Assembly (NCBI GenBank): GCA_024235955.1
Contig: JACKLJ010000001.1
Span: 310,001-374,000 of the forward strand
DNA length: 64,000 nt
Direction: 5' to 3'
From: Burkholderiaceae bacterium
Lineage (GTDB): Bacteria; Pseudomonadota; Gammaproteobacteria; Burkholderiales; Burkholderiaceae_C
Below are positions 6,760 to 15,739 of this stretch, piece after piece. Each line of letters opens with the position of its first letter. Within the stretch, counting starts at the first letter, position 1. The notes beneath the pieces were generated by a model that did not search any database, had not been told where the DNA came from, and saw only the letters and a list, made by a program, of their open reading frames with translations. Made by a program: the position numbers and the translations under genes.

Positions 6760-9648
6760 ATGAAGCGCGCACGGTCCATCGCTGCCTTGACGCTGCTGCT
6801 GGCCGCGGCGGCCGTGCACGCCCAGTCGGTGGATCTGGGGCCGGATGTGTCCAGCTACACCAGATTTCTGGTCTATCCCCATCTGCAGAAGGGCTTCGAA
6901 GCGATCCAGAGCGGTGACCGGGCTCGCGCCTACCAGGAATTCGGGCAGGCACTGAAACTGGCACCCCAGAGCTCGGTTATCGTGGGCTACCTGGCCGACG
7001 CCTACCTCCGCTTCGGCGAGCCCGAAAAAGCGCGCCGGCTCTTGCGCGAGCAACTCGCCGCGCATCCCAAAGATCCTGACTTGCGGGCAGCTCTCGCAGC
7101 ACTGACGCCACCCGCGCCTGCTCCGGCGCCACGGGTTCGCAGGAGCACCGCTGTCGCGGCGGCAAGCGCAGCGCCCAAGCCTGCGGCAGAAGCGGCTGCC
7201 AGCGAGCGCCCGGCAGTACCCTCCATGCCGGAAGTCGCAACGAAGCCGGCGGAACAGGTGGCAAAAGTCCAACCGGCTTCCAAGCCCAAGGTTTCGCCTC
7301 CCGCGTCTGCAGCGCCGGTCGTTGCGGCTCCCCGGGCGCCAAGAGCCGCTGAAGCCCGCGCAGTGCGCTCCAGACAGCGCTCCTCCGTCAAGGCCTCCAG
7401 TCCGGCCCCGCCACCGCCACCGCCGCCGGAGCCGAGCGCAGCTTACCGTTTCGCGGATGCAGGCTTCAAGGCCAGCGCGCGGGGTGATTTCAAGAGCGCC
7501 GCGGTTGCTGCGCGCCAGGCGCTGGATCTGGAGCAGGAGAACGACGATTACCGCCGTCTGCTGGCTTACGCGCTGCTGGAAACCGGTGCCTACGACGAGG
7601 CCGAGACGGTTGCCGGGCAGGGTGCCAAGTCTGACAAGGCGTTGGCTGAACTGGCGGGCCAGGCCCGCCAACGGCGTGCCTATGCCGATTTCGAATCCGC
7701 CAACCACGCGCTGGCCGATGGGAACACCACGATGGCCGTGGAGCGGGCACGCCGCGGTGCGGAGCTCGAACCATCGAACGCCGCCCAGCAGGTTCAATGG
7801 ATGGGCGCCCTGGCAGCCGCTCATCGCTGGACCGATCTGGACGCCACCACCACGCAGCTGCTCGGCCGGCCCGGCATGGATGGCGCTGACCTTCTGATGC
7901 TGCGCGCCCACGCCCGCCAACGCCTGGGCCGCGGGAGCGAGGCGATGGCCGATTACGACCGGGCCCTGGCGCTGGGCTTTGGCAACAACACGCTGGAGCA
8001 AAACGCACGCCTGATCGCCGCCGATGCCGCGCTGGCGGACGGCCAGCCCGGCCGTGTGCAGACATTGCTCAAGCCACTCCAGGGGCAGGCTGAGCCGGCG
8101 GTCGAGGCCAGGCTCCGGCAGGCGCTGGCGGCCGCGACGCGAAGCGTGACGCCCGACCCCGTGGTCACGCCGTCGCTGACCGCACCCAAAGTCGTTTGCG
8201 TCGGATCTTCCTACACCCCGCATTGCGAGCTGTGGCCGGGCGAGATGCAGGCGGATCCCGGTGCGGCGTCTGCCGAGGCTGCCGTGCGTGCCTATGGCAA
8301 GCAGTCCTACGCTGAAGCGGTCACGCAGGCGCGCAGCGCCGTCGAACACGCGCCCGGAAACGTCCGGTACCAGTTGCTCTACGTGCGTGCCCTCAAGGCC
8401 GGCGGCAAACCGCTGCAGGCGCTGGAGGCCGCCAACGGCTTTCTCGGGCAGGGCAAGCAGGAGCCGGAAATGTTGGCGCTGCGCAGCGAGCTGCACCGAC
8501 AACTGCAGCAACTTGCGCAGGCTCAGGCCGACGCGGATGCTGCGCTGGCCGACCCGCGGCTGTCCGTGGTGAGCGAGATCGACCTGCGCCTGCCGCGCGA
8601 TCCGGAGCGCGCTCGCGCCGTGTTCGAGAACGCGCAGCAAGCCGGCCTGCTGAGCCAGATGAGCGACACCGACGCGGGTTACCTGGCCGTGCGTGTGGGC
8701 GACGACGCCAGTGCCGCGCAGGCGTTCGCGCGTGCATCCGACAAGAACGAGCTGCCGCCCAAGGCCCTGCTGGATGCCGGCTACGTCGCCGGCCGCCTCG
8801 GCCAGTCGGATGTGTCGGTGGGCTACTTCAAGCGTGCCATCGATGCCGCCGACGACGGCCAGCTGACCCTGACGCCTCAGCGCCTGTTTGAAACGCGACG
8901 CGAGATCGCCGACCGGTCGCGCAGCTGGGGCGCGATCGCCTCGGTCGGTTACCGCGGCATCTCACCGGGAGGGCAGGGCGCGGGTGCCGCGGCCGGCATC
9001 GGCGACAGCGTGCAGACGGGGCTGGAGCTCTACTGGCGTCCCAGCGGCTACCGCGACGGCACCTACTACGAACTGTACGGAGGGGGCTTTCAGACCCTCT
9101 GGTCCAAGGGGGGAGGAGCTTCCGGCGGCGAAACCGCGCAGGGCATGCTCGGCGCGCGCATCAAGCCACTGCGGTCGGCCAATCTGGTGCTGTCCGCGGA
9201 GCGCCGCGTCAAGATCGGCAGCCTGTCGATCAACGACTGGCTCCTGCGTGCGGGGTATTCGTATACCTATGGCACCGACCTGCGCATGGACGCCTCGTCC
9301 TGGAACACCGCGCAGGTCTACGCCGAAGCCGGGCGCTTCATCGACACACGCCGCACCTACGCCACGTTCGAAGCCCAGTTGGGGCGCAGCTTCAAGCTGG
9401 ACAGCGTGGATCCACGACCGGTCGTGTTCCCGCACTTCGTGCTGGGAGCCGACCACGATTCGAAGCTCGCTTCCGGCCGGCGAACGGCCAGCGGCGCCGG
9501 CGTGGGCGTGGCCGTGCGCTACTGGTTCAACGAAGACCGTTACCGCGCGCCGCATTCCTACTTTGACGTGTCGCTCCAGTACCGGGCGCGTCTGGGTGGC
9601 GACGAACGCGGCAAGGGCGTGTTCCTGCGCGCCACGCTGAGTTACTGA
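6760..9648 (+). CDS. nfrA: NfrA-like outer-membrane polysaccharide exporter/N4 receptor
   Basis: A 962-residue secreted protein two bases after nfrB. A signal peptide ends near AHAQS (about residue 22). A tetratricopeptide-like region follows, interrupted at about 115-225 by an Ala/Pro-rich spacer with a PPPPPPEP run, and TPR-like helices then continue to about 700. The last ~250 residues (from QRLFETRREIADRSR) match the NfrA C-terminal domain, a predicted outer-membrane beta-barrel ending in LRATLSY with a terminal aromatic residue. By analogy with PgaA and BcsC it should carry the NfrB-made glycan across the periplasm and outer membrane. In E. coli the orthologue is required for phage N4 adsorption. 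Confidence 0.88.
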   Translation: MKRARSIAALTLLLAAAAVHAQSVDLGPDVSSYTRFLVYPHLQKGFEAIQSGDRARAYQEFGQALKLAPQSSVIVGYLADAYLRFGEPEKARRLLREQLAAHPKDPDLRAALAALTPPAPAPAPRVRRSTAVAAASAAPKPAAEAAASERPAVPSMPEVATKPAEQVAKVQPASKPKVSPPASAAPVVAAPRAPRAAEARAVRSRQRSSVKASSPAPPPPPPPEPSAAYRFADAGFKASARGDFKSAAVAARQALDLEQENDDYRRLLAYALLETGAYDEAETVAGQGAKSDKALAELAGQARQRRAYADFESANHALADGNTTMAVERARRGAELEPSNAAQQVQWMGALAAAHRWTDLDATTTQLLGRPGMDGADLLMLRAHARQRLGRGSEAMADYDRALALGFGNNTLEQNARLIAADAALADGQPGRVQTLLKPLQGQAEPAVEARLRQALAAATRSVTPDPVVTPSLTAPKVVCVGSSYTPHCELWPGEMQADPGAASAEAAVRAYGKQSYAEAVTQARSAVEHAPGNVRYQLLYVRALKAGGKPLQALEAANGFLGQGKQEPEMLALRSELHRQLQQLAQAQADADAALADPRLSVVSEIDLRLPRDPERARAVFENAQQAGLLSQMSDTDAGYLAVRVGDDASAAQAFARASDKNELPPKALLDAGYVAGRLGQSDVSVGYFKRAIDAADDGQLTLTPQRLFETRREIADRSRSWGAIASVGYRGISPGGQGAGAAAGIGDSVQTGLELYWRPSGYRDGTYYELYGGGFQTLWSKGGGASGGETAQGMLGARIKPLRSANLVLSAERRVKIGSLSINDWLLRAGYSYTYGTDLRMDASSWNTAQVYAEAGRFIDTRRTYATFEAQLGRSFKLDSVDPRPVVFPHFVLGADHDSKLASGRRTASGAGVGVAVRYWFNEDRYRAPHSYFDVSLQYRARLGGDERGKGVFLRATLSY

Positions 9649-9709
9649 TCCGGTGGGTCGACCCGCCGATTTTTGGTTGTTGTGATTTGAAGACGAAAGG
9701 GGATCGATC

Positions 9710-9988
9710 ATGAAAGCGAACAAGCATCTGCTCCGGGCAGGCGTTTCGGCCGCCGTGCTGCTGCTGTGGGGCTTCTCGGCCCAGGCAGGCAAGGTAACGC
9801 CGCCGCCTTTGCCGCCAGGCTCCCAGATGGTCACGGTGGAGGCTGGCATGACGCCGGCCGAGGAAAAGCGCAATGAGCGTGCCCACAAGAACAAGAGCCG
9901 CTACAAGAAGAACTACCTGGTCGACGACTCGGTGAGTTCGCCCGGCAACAGCGGCTCCAACGGCAACGGCAACGCGAAGAAGAACTGA
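9710..9988 (+). CDS. Small secreted basic protein of the glycan locus
   Basis: No family recognised. The 92-residue product has a clear Sec signal peptide (hydrophobic VLLLWGFSAQA, cleavage near residue 26). A short proline-rich segment PPPLPPG follows, then a charged region rich in Lys, Arg and Glu, and a Gly/Asn/Ser tail ending in GNGNAKKN. It has no cysteine or membrane helix after cleavage. It lies 61 bp after nfrA and 41 bp before the DUF2334 gene, so it is probably co-transcribed. A periplasmic accessory role or polyanionic-glycan binding is possible but unsupported by homology. Confidence 0.8.
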   Translation: MKANKHLLRAGVSAAVLLLWGFSAQAGKVTPPPLPPGSQMVTVEAGMTPAEEKRNERAHKNKSRYKKNYLVDDSVSSPGNSGSNGNGNAKKN

Positions 9989-10029
9989 CGCTCCGGCGCG
10001 GTTCCACGCATCCTTTGAAGGACTGAATC

Positions 10030-11673
10030 ATGAAAACCCTCAAGCGCCTCGTCGCTCTCCTCTTCGTCCTGTGCATGGCGCTGCCGGCATGGGCGCAATC
10101 CGGCCCGCGCGCGCTCATCCTGTACGACGCGCCGCCCGGCCAGACCTTCACCAAGCTGGGCTTTGCGTACGCCATCATGCTGCGCAACCTGCTGGGGCAT
10201 TTCGACAGCCAGGTCGACATGGTGCCCGTGCAGAACTACACGGCCGGGCAGGTGAACAACTACGCGGCCACCTTCTACCTGGGTTCGTACTACGACAACC
10301 AGGTGCCGGCTGCCTTCATGTCCGACGTGACCACCACCACCAAGACCGTGGTCTGGTTCAAGTACAACCTGTGGCAGATGGCCTGGGATTCGCAATACAA
10401 CTTCCAGAGCAGGTTCGGGTTCGCGTTCAGCGGGTTGCGCGGCCTCAACGCCACACCATCGGCCAGCAACCAGACACCTGGTTTCTTCGACACCATTACC
10501 TACAAGTCGCTGCCCTTCGTCAAGTACTACGACTACAACGGTGGTGCCGTGGCGGCCGATCCTGATGTCGGCATCGTTTCCGTCACCGACACCACCAAGG
10601 CCACGACGCTGGTGCCCATGTCCAACCCGACGACCGGTGAAGCCGCACCTTACGTCGTGCGCTCGGGCAACTTCTGGTACGTGGCCGACCTGCCGTTCAG
10701 CTACATCGGCCCGCGCGACCGCTACCTGGTGCTGTGCGACCTGCTGTACGACATGCTCGGCGTCACCACGTGGGAAACCCCCAAGGCCATGGTCCGGCTG
10801 GAAGACGTGGGTGCGATGGTCACGGTGTCGTCCATGAAGACCCTGACCAACTACCTGTACCAGCGGCGCATCCCGTTCTCGATCGCGACCATTCCGTACT
10901 ACGCCGATCCGCTGGGCGTCTACAACGGCAACGTGCCCCAGTTCGTGCCGATGTCGCAGGCCACCAACCTGAAGACGTCGCTGAACTACGCGCTGGCCCG
11001 CGGCGGCGAGGTCGTGATGCACGGTTACACCCACCAGTACACCGACACCATCCACAACAACCTCTATACACGCAACAAGTACACCGGCGTCAGCGGCGAC
11101 GACTACGAGTTCTGGAACATCGTGACCAACACGCCTGTGGCGGAGGATTCCCTCGCCTGGGCGCTGGGGCGCTACAACGCAGGCCTGCAGGAACTGGCCA
11201 GCGGTGGCTACACGCCCACCGCCTGGGAGACGCCGCACTATCAAGGGTCGGCGCTGGCGTCGAAGGCGGCTGCCCAGACCTTTGCCAAGACCTACCAGCG
11301 CGTCGTTTACTACACGGCGGACACGCCCAACTTCAACGCTGCGGTGGAGAAGGACTTCGCGGTCGGCCAGATCTTCCCGTACCCCATCAAGACCGACTAC
11401 TACGGTCAGCGTGTGCTGCCGGAGAGCCTGGGCAACATCGAGTACGACATCAGCGCCATCGACCCGACTTCCAACTACAACTACACGTGGCAGACCATCG
11501 TGACCAACGCGCAGTATGTGAAGACCGTGCGCGGCGGTTATGCCTCGTTCTTCTTCCATCCGTTCTGGCTGGAATCGGATCTGGGCGTACCTGGCCTGGC
11601 GGATTTCAAGAGCCTCATCCAGGGCGTGAACAACCTCGGGTTCACCTGGACGGTGCCCAGCCGGATCAATTGA
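10030..11673 (+). CDS. DUF2334 polysaccharide-deacetylase-like secreted protein
   Basis: A 547-residue exported protein with a signal peptide ending at AWAQS (about residue 23). The C-terminal half has NodB/DUF2334-fold motifs: MVRLEDVGA (Asp near 258) for the first catalytic/metal position, VMHGYTHQ (His near 330) for the metal-binding HxxxH-type motif, and a late FFFHPFW. The N-terminal ~230 residues look like the beta-rich/CheY-like domain that often precedes DUF2334. Its place after nfrA suggests N-deacetylation or other modification of the exported HexNAc polymer in the periplasm. Catalytic competence is inferred, not shown. Confidence 0.82.
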   Translation: MKTLKRLVALLFVLCMALPAWAQSGPRALILYDAPPGQTFTKLGFAYAIMLRNLLGHFDSQVDMVPVQNYTAGQVNNYAATFYLGSYYDNQVPAAFMSDVTTTTKTVVWFKYNLWQMAWDSQYNFQSRFGFAFSGLRGLNATPSASNQTPGFFDTITYKSLPFVKYYDYNGGAVAADPDVGIVSVTDTTKATTLVPMSNPTTGEAAPYVVRSGNFWYVADLPFSYIGPRDRYLVLCDLLYDMLGVTTWETPKAMVRLEDVGAMVTVSSMKTLTNYLYQRRIPFSIATIPYYADPLGVYNGNVPQFVPMSQATNLKTSLNYALARGGEVVMHGYTHQYTDTIHNNLYTRNKYTGVSGDDYEFWNIVTNTPVAEDSLAWALGRYNAGLQELASGGYTPTAWETPHYQGSALASKAAAQTFAKTYQRVVYYTADTPNFNAAVEKDFAVGQIFPYPIKTDYYGQRVLPESLGNIEYDISAIDPTSNYNYTWQTIVTNAQYVKTVRGGYASFFFHPFWLESDLGVPGLADFKSLIQGVNNLGFTWTVPSRIN

Positions 11674-11715
11674 CCGCTGCTGGTTGCGCTTGAACCTCAG
11701 GGCCGTGCGCTGACC

Positions 11716-12582
11716 ATGGGATGGCGCGCCGGCCCCCGCGCCGCCTGGCTGCTGGCGGCGCTGCTGCTTTGTGGTTGCCAGACCGCACAGCCGCGTTGCG
11801 CCTCGGCTGTGGCCGGCATCGTCTGGCAGCCAAGCCTTCAGCAGGTGGACCCCAAGGGGCGCTGGGAGCAACTGGGGGCCCGGCAGCTCCTGGTGCAGTG
11901 GCTGGAAGTGGACGACGTCCGCTTCTTCGCGGCCCAGGCACCGGGCGCTGCGGATGGCGCGGCGATGCCCGCCACCAACTGGCGCCGCATCTTCGGCGAG
12001 CCATGGGCCCGGCAGGTGATCCTGGGGCTGGCCGGCCGCAACAGCGAGCAGCAGGCGCGCCGGCAGGTCGTCGAACTGGGCCAACGCTCGCGCGCCTTGG
12101 CGCAGGCCTGGCGCCACGCCGGCTTGCCCGATCCGGCGGGCTGGTACTTCCCCGTCGAGGTCGATCCGACCTGGAACGGCGGCGAGGCCCTGGCGGCCGC
12201 GCTGGCCGGCCTGCCGCGGCCGCTCTGGATCAGTGCCTACGACAGCGCCAACCGCGGGCCCGAAGCGCTGGCCGACTGGCTGCAGCGCTGGGTGCCGGCC
12301 GACGTAGGGGTGTTCTTCCAGGACGGCGTAGGCGTGCATGCACGCGAGCCCGCGGTCGCCGTCCAGTACCTGGACGTGCTGAGCCGGCGCCTGGGCAAGC
12401 AGCGTGTACGCCTGATCGCCGAAGCCTTTCGCCCCGGCGTGGGCGGCGGCTTCCGCCCGGCCACGGCGCAGGAACTGGGCCTGCAACTGGCCAGCTACCG
12501 CGGCTGGCCGGTCTACCTGTTCGACGGGCCGCACTACGTGAGCGAAGCCCTGATCCGCGAGCTGTGCGCACCCCGCCCATGA
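11716..12582 (+). CDS. DUF4434-like glycosidase-fold lipoprotein
   Basis: A 288-residue lipoprotein; the lipobox LLLCGC gives lipidation at about Cys18. Features of the DUF4434 TIM-barrel family are seen: GIVWQPS near the start, the LLVQWLEVD strand, the acidic strand WISAYDSA, and FFQDGVGVH (about residues 196-204). DUF4434 proteins are related to glycoside hydrolases found in exopolysaccharide loci, so a periplasmic glycan-trimming role is plausible. It is the last gene of the nfr run. I recall E. coli also having an accessory gene (ybcH) beside nfrAB, but have not verified that it is the same family. Confidence 0.72.
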   Translation: MGWRAGPRAAWLLAALLLCGCQTAQPRCASAVAGIVWQPSLQQVDPKGRWEQLGARQLLVQWLEVDDVRFFAAQAPGAADGAAMPATNWRRIFGEPWARQVILGLAGRNSEQQARRQVVELGQRSRALAQAWRHAGLPDPAGWYFPVEVDPTWNGGEALAAALAGLPRPLWISAYDSANRGPEALADWLQRWVPADVGVFFQDGVGVHAREPAVAVQYLDVLSRRLGKQRVRLIAEAFRPGVGGGFRPATAQELGLQLASYRGWPVYLFDGPHYVSEALIRELCAPRP

Positions 12583-12643
12583 TGCCGGCGGGTGTGTTGC
12601 CGGCGTGCTAAGCTGACCGCCATCTGACTGGATGGAGACTGCC

Positions 12644-13837
12644 ATGCCCGGCCTTTTGCCCACGATCGATCCCGACGGCCTGCTCGAGTTTTCGGTCGTC
12701 TACACCGACCGCGCCCTGAACCACATGTCGAAGAAGTTTCAGGGCGTGATGCGCGACATTTCCGCCATGCTCAAGGAGGTCTACCACGCCGACGCCGCCG
12801 TGCTGGTGCCAGGCAGCGGCACCTTCGGCATGGAGGCGGTAGCGCGCCAATTCGCCACCGACCAGAAGGTGCTGGTGATCCGCAACGGCTTCTTCAGCTT
12901 CCGCTGGAGCCAGATCCTGGAGATGGGCCGCATCACCGCGCCCGGCAACATCGCCGTGCTCAAGGCGCGCCGCACGGGCAATGGTGCGCAAGCCCCGTGG
13001 ATACCCGCGCCGATCGAGGATGTCGAGGCTGCCATCGCGCGCGACAAGCCCGCCGTGGTGTTCGCCCCGCACGTCGAAACCGCCAGCGGCATGATGCTGC
13101 CGGACGACTACATGAAGCGCGTGGCGGCCGCCACGCACGCCGCCGGCGGCCTGTTCGTGCTCGATTGCATCGCCTCCGGCGCCATGTGGGTGGACATGAA
13201 GGCCGTGGGCGTCGACGTGCTGGTCAGCGCGCCGCAGAAGGGCTGGAGCAGTTCGCCCGCCTGCGCCATGGTGTGCCTGTCGGAGCGCGCCCTCAAGGTC
13301 ATGGAAGGCACCACCAGCACCAGCTTCGCCGCCGACCTGAAGAAATGGCACCAGATCATGCAGGCCTATGAGACCGGCAGCCACGCCTACCACGCCACCA
13401 TGCCCACCATGGCGCTGATCAAGCTGCGCGACACCATGCTGGAGACGCGTGAGCGCGGCTTCGCCAAGGTGCGCGAGCAGCAGATGGAGCTGGGTCGCAA
13501 GGTGCGCGCGCTGTTCGAAAGCCGTGGCCTGCCCAGCGTGGCGGCCGAAGGCTTCAAGGCACCCGGCGTGGTGGTGAGCTACACCACCGATCCGGACATC
13601 CAGAGCGCCAAGAAATTCATCGAGCAGGGCCTGCAAACGGCCAGCGGCGTGCCGCTGATGTGCGACGAGCCGGCCGATTTCCGCACCTTCCGCGTCGGGC
13701 TGTTCGGGCTCGACAAATGGGCCGACGTGGATCGGAGCGTCGGCCACCTGACGGCGGCGCTGGATCGCCTGGGCATGGTTGCTCCTGAAAAAAGTAGCTG
13801 CCCACGCCTGACAGCAGACGGCCGGAGGCCGATTTGA
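12644..13837 (+). CDS. Class V aminotransferase (alanine-glyoxylate/serine-glyoxylate type)
   Basis: PLP-dependent enzyme of the alanine/serine-glyoxylate aminotransferase family. Visible are GSGTFGMEAV, the Asp-containing LFVLDCIASGAM strand and the PLP lysine in SAPQKGWSSS. The ATG at 12644 is preferred over 12632 because a GGAG lies 11 bases upstream. The product is 397 residues. The last ~18 codons, after LDRLGMV, overlap a degenerate copy of the dispersed repeat and give a non-conserved tail ending GRRPI. The TTGA overlap with cutA suggests co-translation. The exact amino donor is unknown. Confidence 0.88.
   Translation: MPGLLPTIDPDGLLEFSVVYTDRALNHMSKKFQGVMRDISAMLKEVYHADAAVLVPGSGTFGMEAVARQFATDQKVLVIRNGFFSFRWSQILEMGRITAPGNIAVLKARRTGNGAQAPWIPAPIEDVEAAIARDKPAVVFAPHVETASGMMLPDDYMKRVAAATHAAGGLFVLDCIASGAMWVDMKAVGVDVLVSAPQKGWSSSPACAMVCLSERALKVMEGTTSTSFAADLKKWHQIMQAYETGSHAYHATMPTMALIKLRDTMLETRERGFAKVREQQMELGRKVRALFESRGLPSVAAEGFKAPGVVVSYTTDPDIQSAKKFIEQGLQTASGVPLMCDEPADFRTFRVGLFGLDKWADVDRSVGHLTAALDRLGMVAPEKSSCPRLTADGRRPI
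13781..13833 (+). repeat. Dispersed repeat, degenerate copy at the aminotransferase 3' end
   Basis: It contains AGTAGCTGCCCACGCCTG and ends in GGAGGCCGATTT, like intergenic copies. It encodes the C-terminal tail of the aminotransferase. Confidence 0.55.
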
Positions 13838-14154
13838 CCCAGATCCTGCTGGTGCTGACCACGGTCGCCACGCAGGCAGACGCGCAGGTGCTGGCGCGCT
13901 CGATGGTCGAGCAGCGGCTGGCGGCCTGCGCCCACATCGAAGCCATCGACAGCGTCTACCGCTGGCAGGGCGCCGTGCAGCAGGAGGGCGAATGGCGCCT
14001 GCTGCTGAAGACCACAGCCGCCCGCTACCCGGCGCTGGAGGCCGCGCTGCGCGCGCAGCACCCCTACGAGCTGCCGGCCATCGTCGCCGTGCCCTGCGCC
14101 CACGCGCTGCCCGCGTTCGCCGACGGGGTCGCGACCGAGGTGGCGCCCACTTGA
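13834..14154 (+). CDS. cutA: Divalent-cation tolerance protein CutA
   Basis: Small trimeric PII-like protein of 106 residues. Family signatures are VLTTVATQADAQVLARSMVEQRLAACAH-like in the first 35 residues, YRWQGAVQQEGEWRLLLKT in the middle and HPYELPAIVAVP near the end. Translation starts at TTG 13834, which overlaps the upstream TGA. CutA was linked to copper tolerance in E. coli, but its molecular role is unsettled. It is probably co-expressed with the upstream aminotransferase. Confidence 0.93.
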   Translation: MTQILLVLTTVATQADAQVLARSMVEQRLAACAHIEAIDSVYRWQGAVQQEGEWRLLLKTTAARYPALEAALRAQHPYELPAIVAVPCAHALPAFADGVATEVAPT

Positions 14155-14304
14155 CGAAGTCCGCCAGGCGCCACACCCTTGCTGTGACCCCCGCAGAACC
14201 CGTCGGCTTTACCCAAGGTTCACCCGGCGTTCAGAGCCGGTTCATGCTGCGGCGCAACAATGGCCGTGCCGCCGCCGATGCCGCGGCGGGAGAGGAACCC
14301 AGCC

Positions 14305-15654
14305 ATGAAGAACATCCGGATCGCCCTGTGGGCCGCGCTGCTGGTGCCCGCTGGCGCCTGGCTGCTGGCCGACACGCTCTGGCCTGAGCCTTTCAACTAT
14401 TTCAGGTTCCGCGGTGTCGCGGTGCAGTTCACCGGCGTGATCGCCATCGCGGTGATGAGCGTGGCCATGGTGCTGGCCACGCGGCCGCACTGGCTGGAGC
14501 GGCATCTGGGCGGGCTGGACAAGATGTACCGCCTGCACAAGTGGCTGGGCATCTCGGCGCTGGTGGCCGCGCTAACCCACTGGTGGCTGGCGCAGGGCAC
14601 CAAGTGGATGGTGGCCTGGGGCTGGCTGGAGCGCCGCGGGCGCGGCCCACGCACCGAAATCAGTGACCCGCTGCAGAGCTGGCTGAACAGCCAGCGCCAT
14701 CTGGCCGAAAGCCTGGGCGAGTGGGCCTTCTACGGTGCGGCGCTGCTGATCGTGGTGGCGCTCGTCAAGCGCATTCCCTACCACTGGTTCGCCAAGACAC
14801 ACAAGCTGCTGGCCGTCGCTTACCTGGTGCTGGTGTTCCACACCTGGGTGCTGCTGAACACCGGCTACTGGGCGCAGCCGGTGGGCTGGCTGGTGGCGCT
14901 GCTCACGCTGGCCGGCGCGGCGGCGGCGCTGTGGGTGCTGGCGGGCCGCGTGGGCGCCAGCCGCACCACGCGCGGCGAGGTGCTCACCACCCGCTACTTC
15001 GAACCGCTGCGGGTCACCCGCACCACCGTGGCGCTGCCCCAGGGCTGGCCCGGCCATGCGCCGGGGCAGTTCGCCTTCGTCACCAGCCGGCCTGAAGAAG
15101 GCGCCCACCCGTACACCATTGCCTCCGCCTGGGACAACACCCGGCGCGAGATCACCTTCGTCACCAAGGCGCTGGGCGACCACACCGCCACGCTGCACCA
15201 GACCCTGCGCCCGGGCCTGCCCGTGAAGGTGCAAGGCCCCTACGGCTGCTTCACCTTCGACGACGGCGCGCCGCGCCAGGTCTGGATCGGCGGCGGCATC
15301 GGCATCACGCCCTTCCTCGGCCGCATGGAGCAGCTGGCACGCGAACGTGAGGCAGGTACGGGCCCGCTGCGCCCGCAGGTGGACCTGTTCCACACCACGC
15401 GCGACGAAGACCCGGCCGCGCTGGCCCTGCTGGAGGCCGATGCCCGCGCCGCCGGGGTGCAACTGCATGTGCTGGTGGATGCGCGCGACGGCCTGCTCAG
15501 CGCCGAACGCATCCGCACCGCCGTGCCCGGCTGGCGTGAGGCGAGCTTCTGGTTCTGCGGCCCGACCGGGTTCGGCGAAGCGCTGCGGCGCGACCTGGTG
15601 GCCCACGGCCTGCCGGCCGGGCGCTTTCACCAGGAGCTGTTCGAGATGCGCTGA
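14305..15654 (+). CDS. Ferric-reductase-like transmembrane flavoprotein
   Basis: A 449-residue inner-membrane oxidoreductase. The first ~215 residues contain about six hydrophobic segments with spaced histidines (for example HKWLGISALVAALTHWW and HKLLAVAYLVLVFHTWV), as in FRE/NOX-type haem-binding domains. The C-terminal half is a ferredoxin-reductase-like module with the FAD-contact sequence HPYTIAS and the NAD(P)-binding GGGIGITPF, and it ends with a typical FCGPTGFG and a short C-terminal tail. It should pass electrons from NAD(P)H through FAD and haem across the membrane; the acceptor is unknown. The start is chosen at 14305, after the GGAGAGGA ribosome-binding site. Confidence 0.87.
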   Translation: MKNIRIALWAALLVPAGAWLLADTLWPEPFNYFRFRGVAVQFTGVIAIAVMSVAMVLATRPHWLERHLGGLDKMYRLHKWLGISALVAALTHWWLAQGTKWMVAWGWLERRGRGPRTEISDPLQSWLNSQRHLAESLGEWAFYGAALLIVVALVKRIPYHWFAKTHKLLAVAYLVLVFHTWVLLNTGYWAQPVGWLVALLTLAGAAAALWVLAGRVGASRTTRGEVLTTRYFEPLRVTRTTVALPQGWPGHAPGQFAFVTSRPEEGAHPYTIASAWDNTRREITFVTKALGDHTATLHQTLRPGLPVKVQGPYGCFTFDDGAPRQVWIGGGIGITPFLGRMEQLAREREAGTGPLRPQVDLFHTTRDEDPAALALLEADARAAGVQLHVLVDARDGLLSAERIRTAVPGWREASFWFCGPTGFGEALRRDLVAHGLPAGRFHQELFEMR

Positions 15655-15670
15655 TGCTTCCAGCAGATCG

Positions 15671-15730
15671 GCGGATTGCTATTTATTGGATAGCTGCCTG
15701 CGCCCGACCATACTGGGCTGCAGGCCCAAA
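15671..15730 (+). repeat. Dispersed repeat copy between convergent genes
   Basis: It carries the core GATAGCTGCCTGCGCCCG followed by GGGCTGCAGGCCCAAAAG. It fills most of the gap between the flavoprotein and lrgB 3' ends. Confidence 0.8.
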
Positions 15731-15739
15731 AGGCTCGAA

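Noticed and set aside
9913..12663. Very long antisense open frame (over 900 codons) opposite the DUF2334 and DUF4434 genes
   Set aside because: High-GC shadow of the real genes: no domain motif, His/Gln/Val/Gly/Arg-biased composition and no ribosome-binding site. Similar shadows opposite the carboxylase (23456-26890), purU and the transporter fusion (61925-63619) were left out for the same reason.
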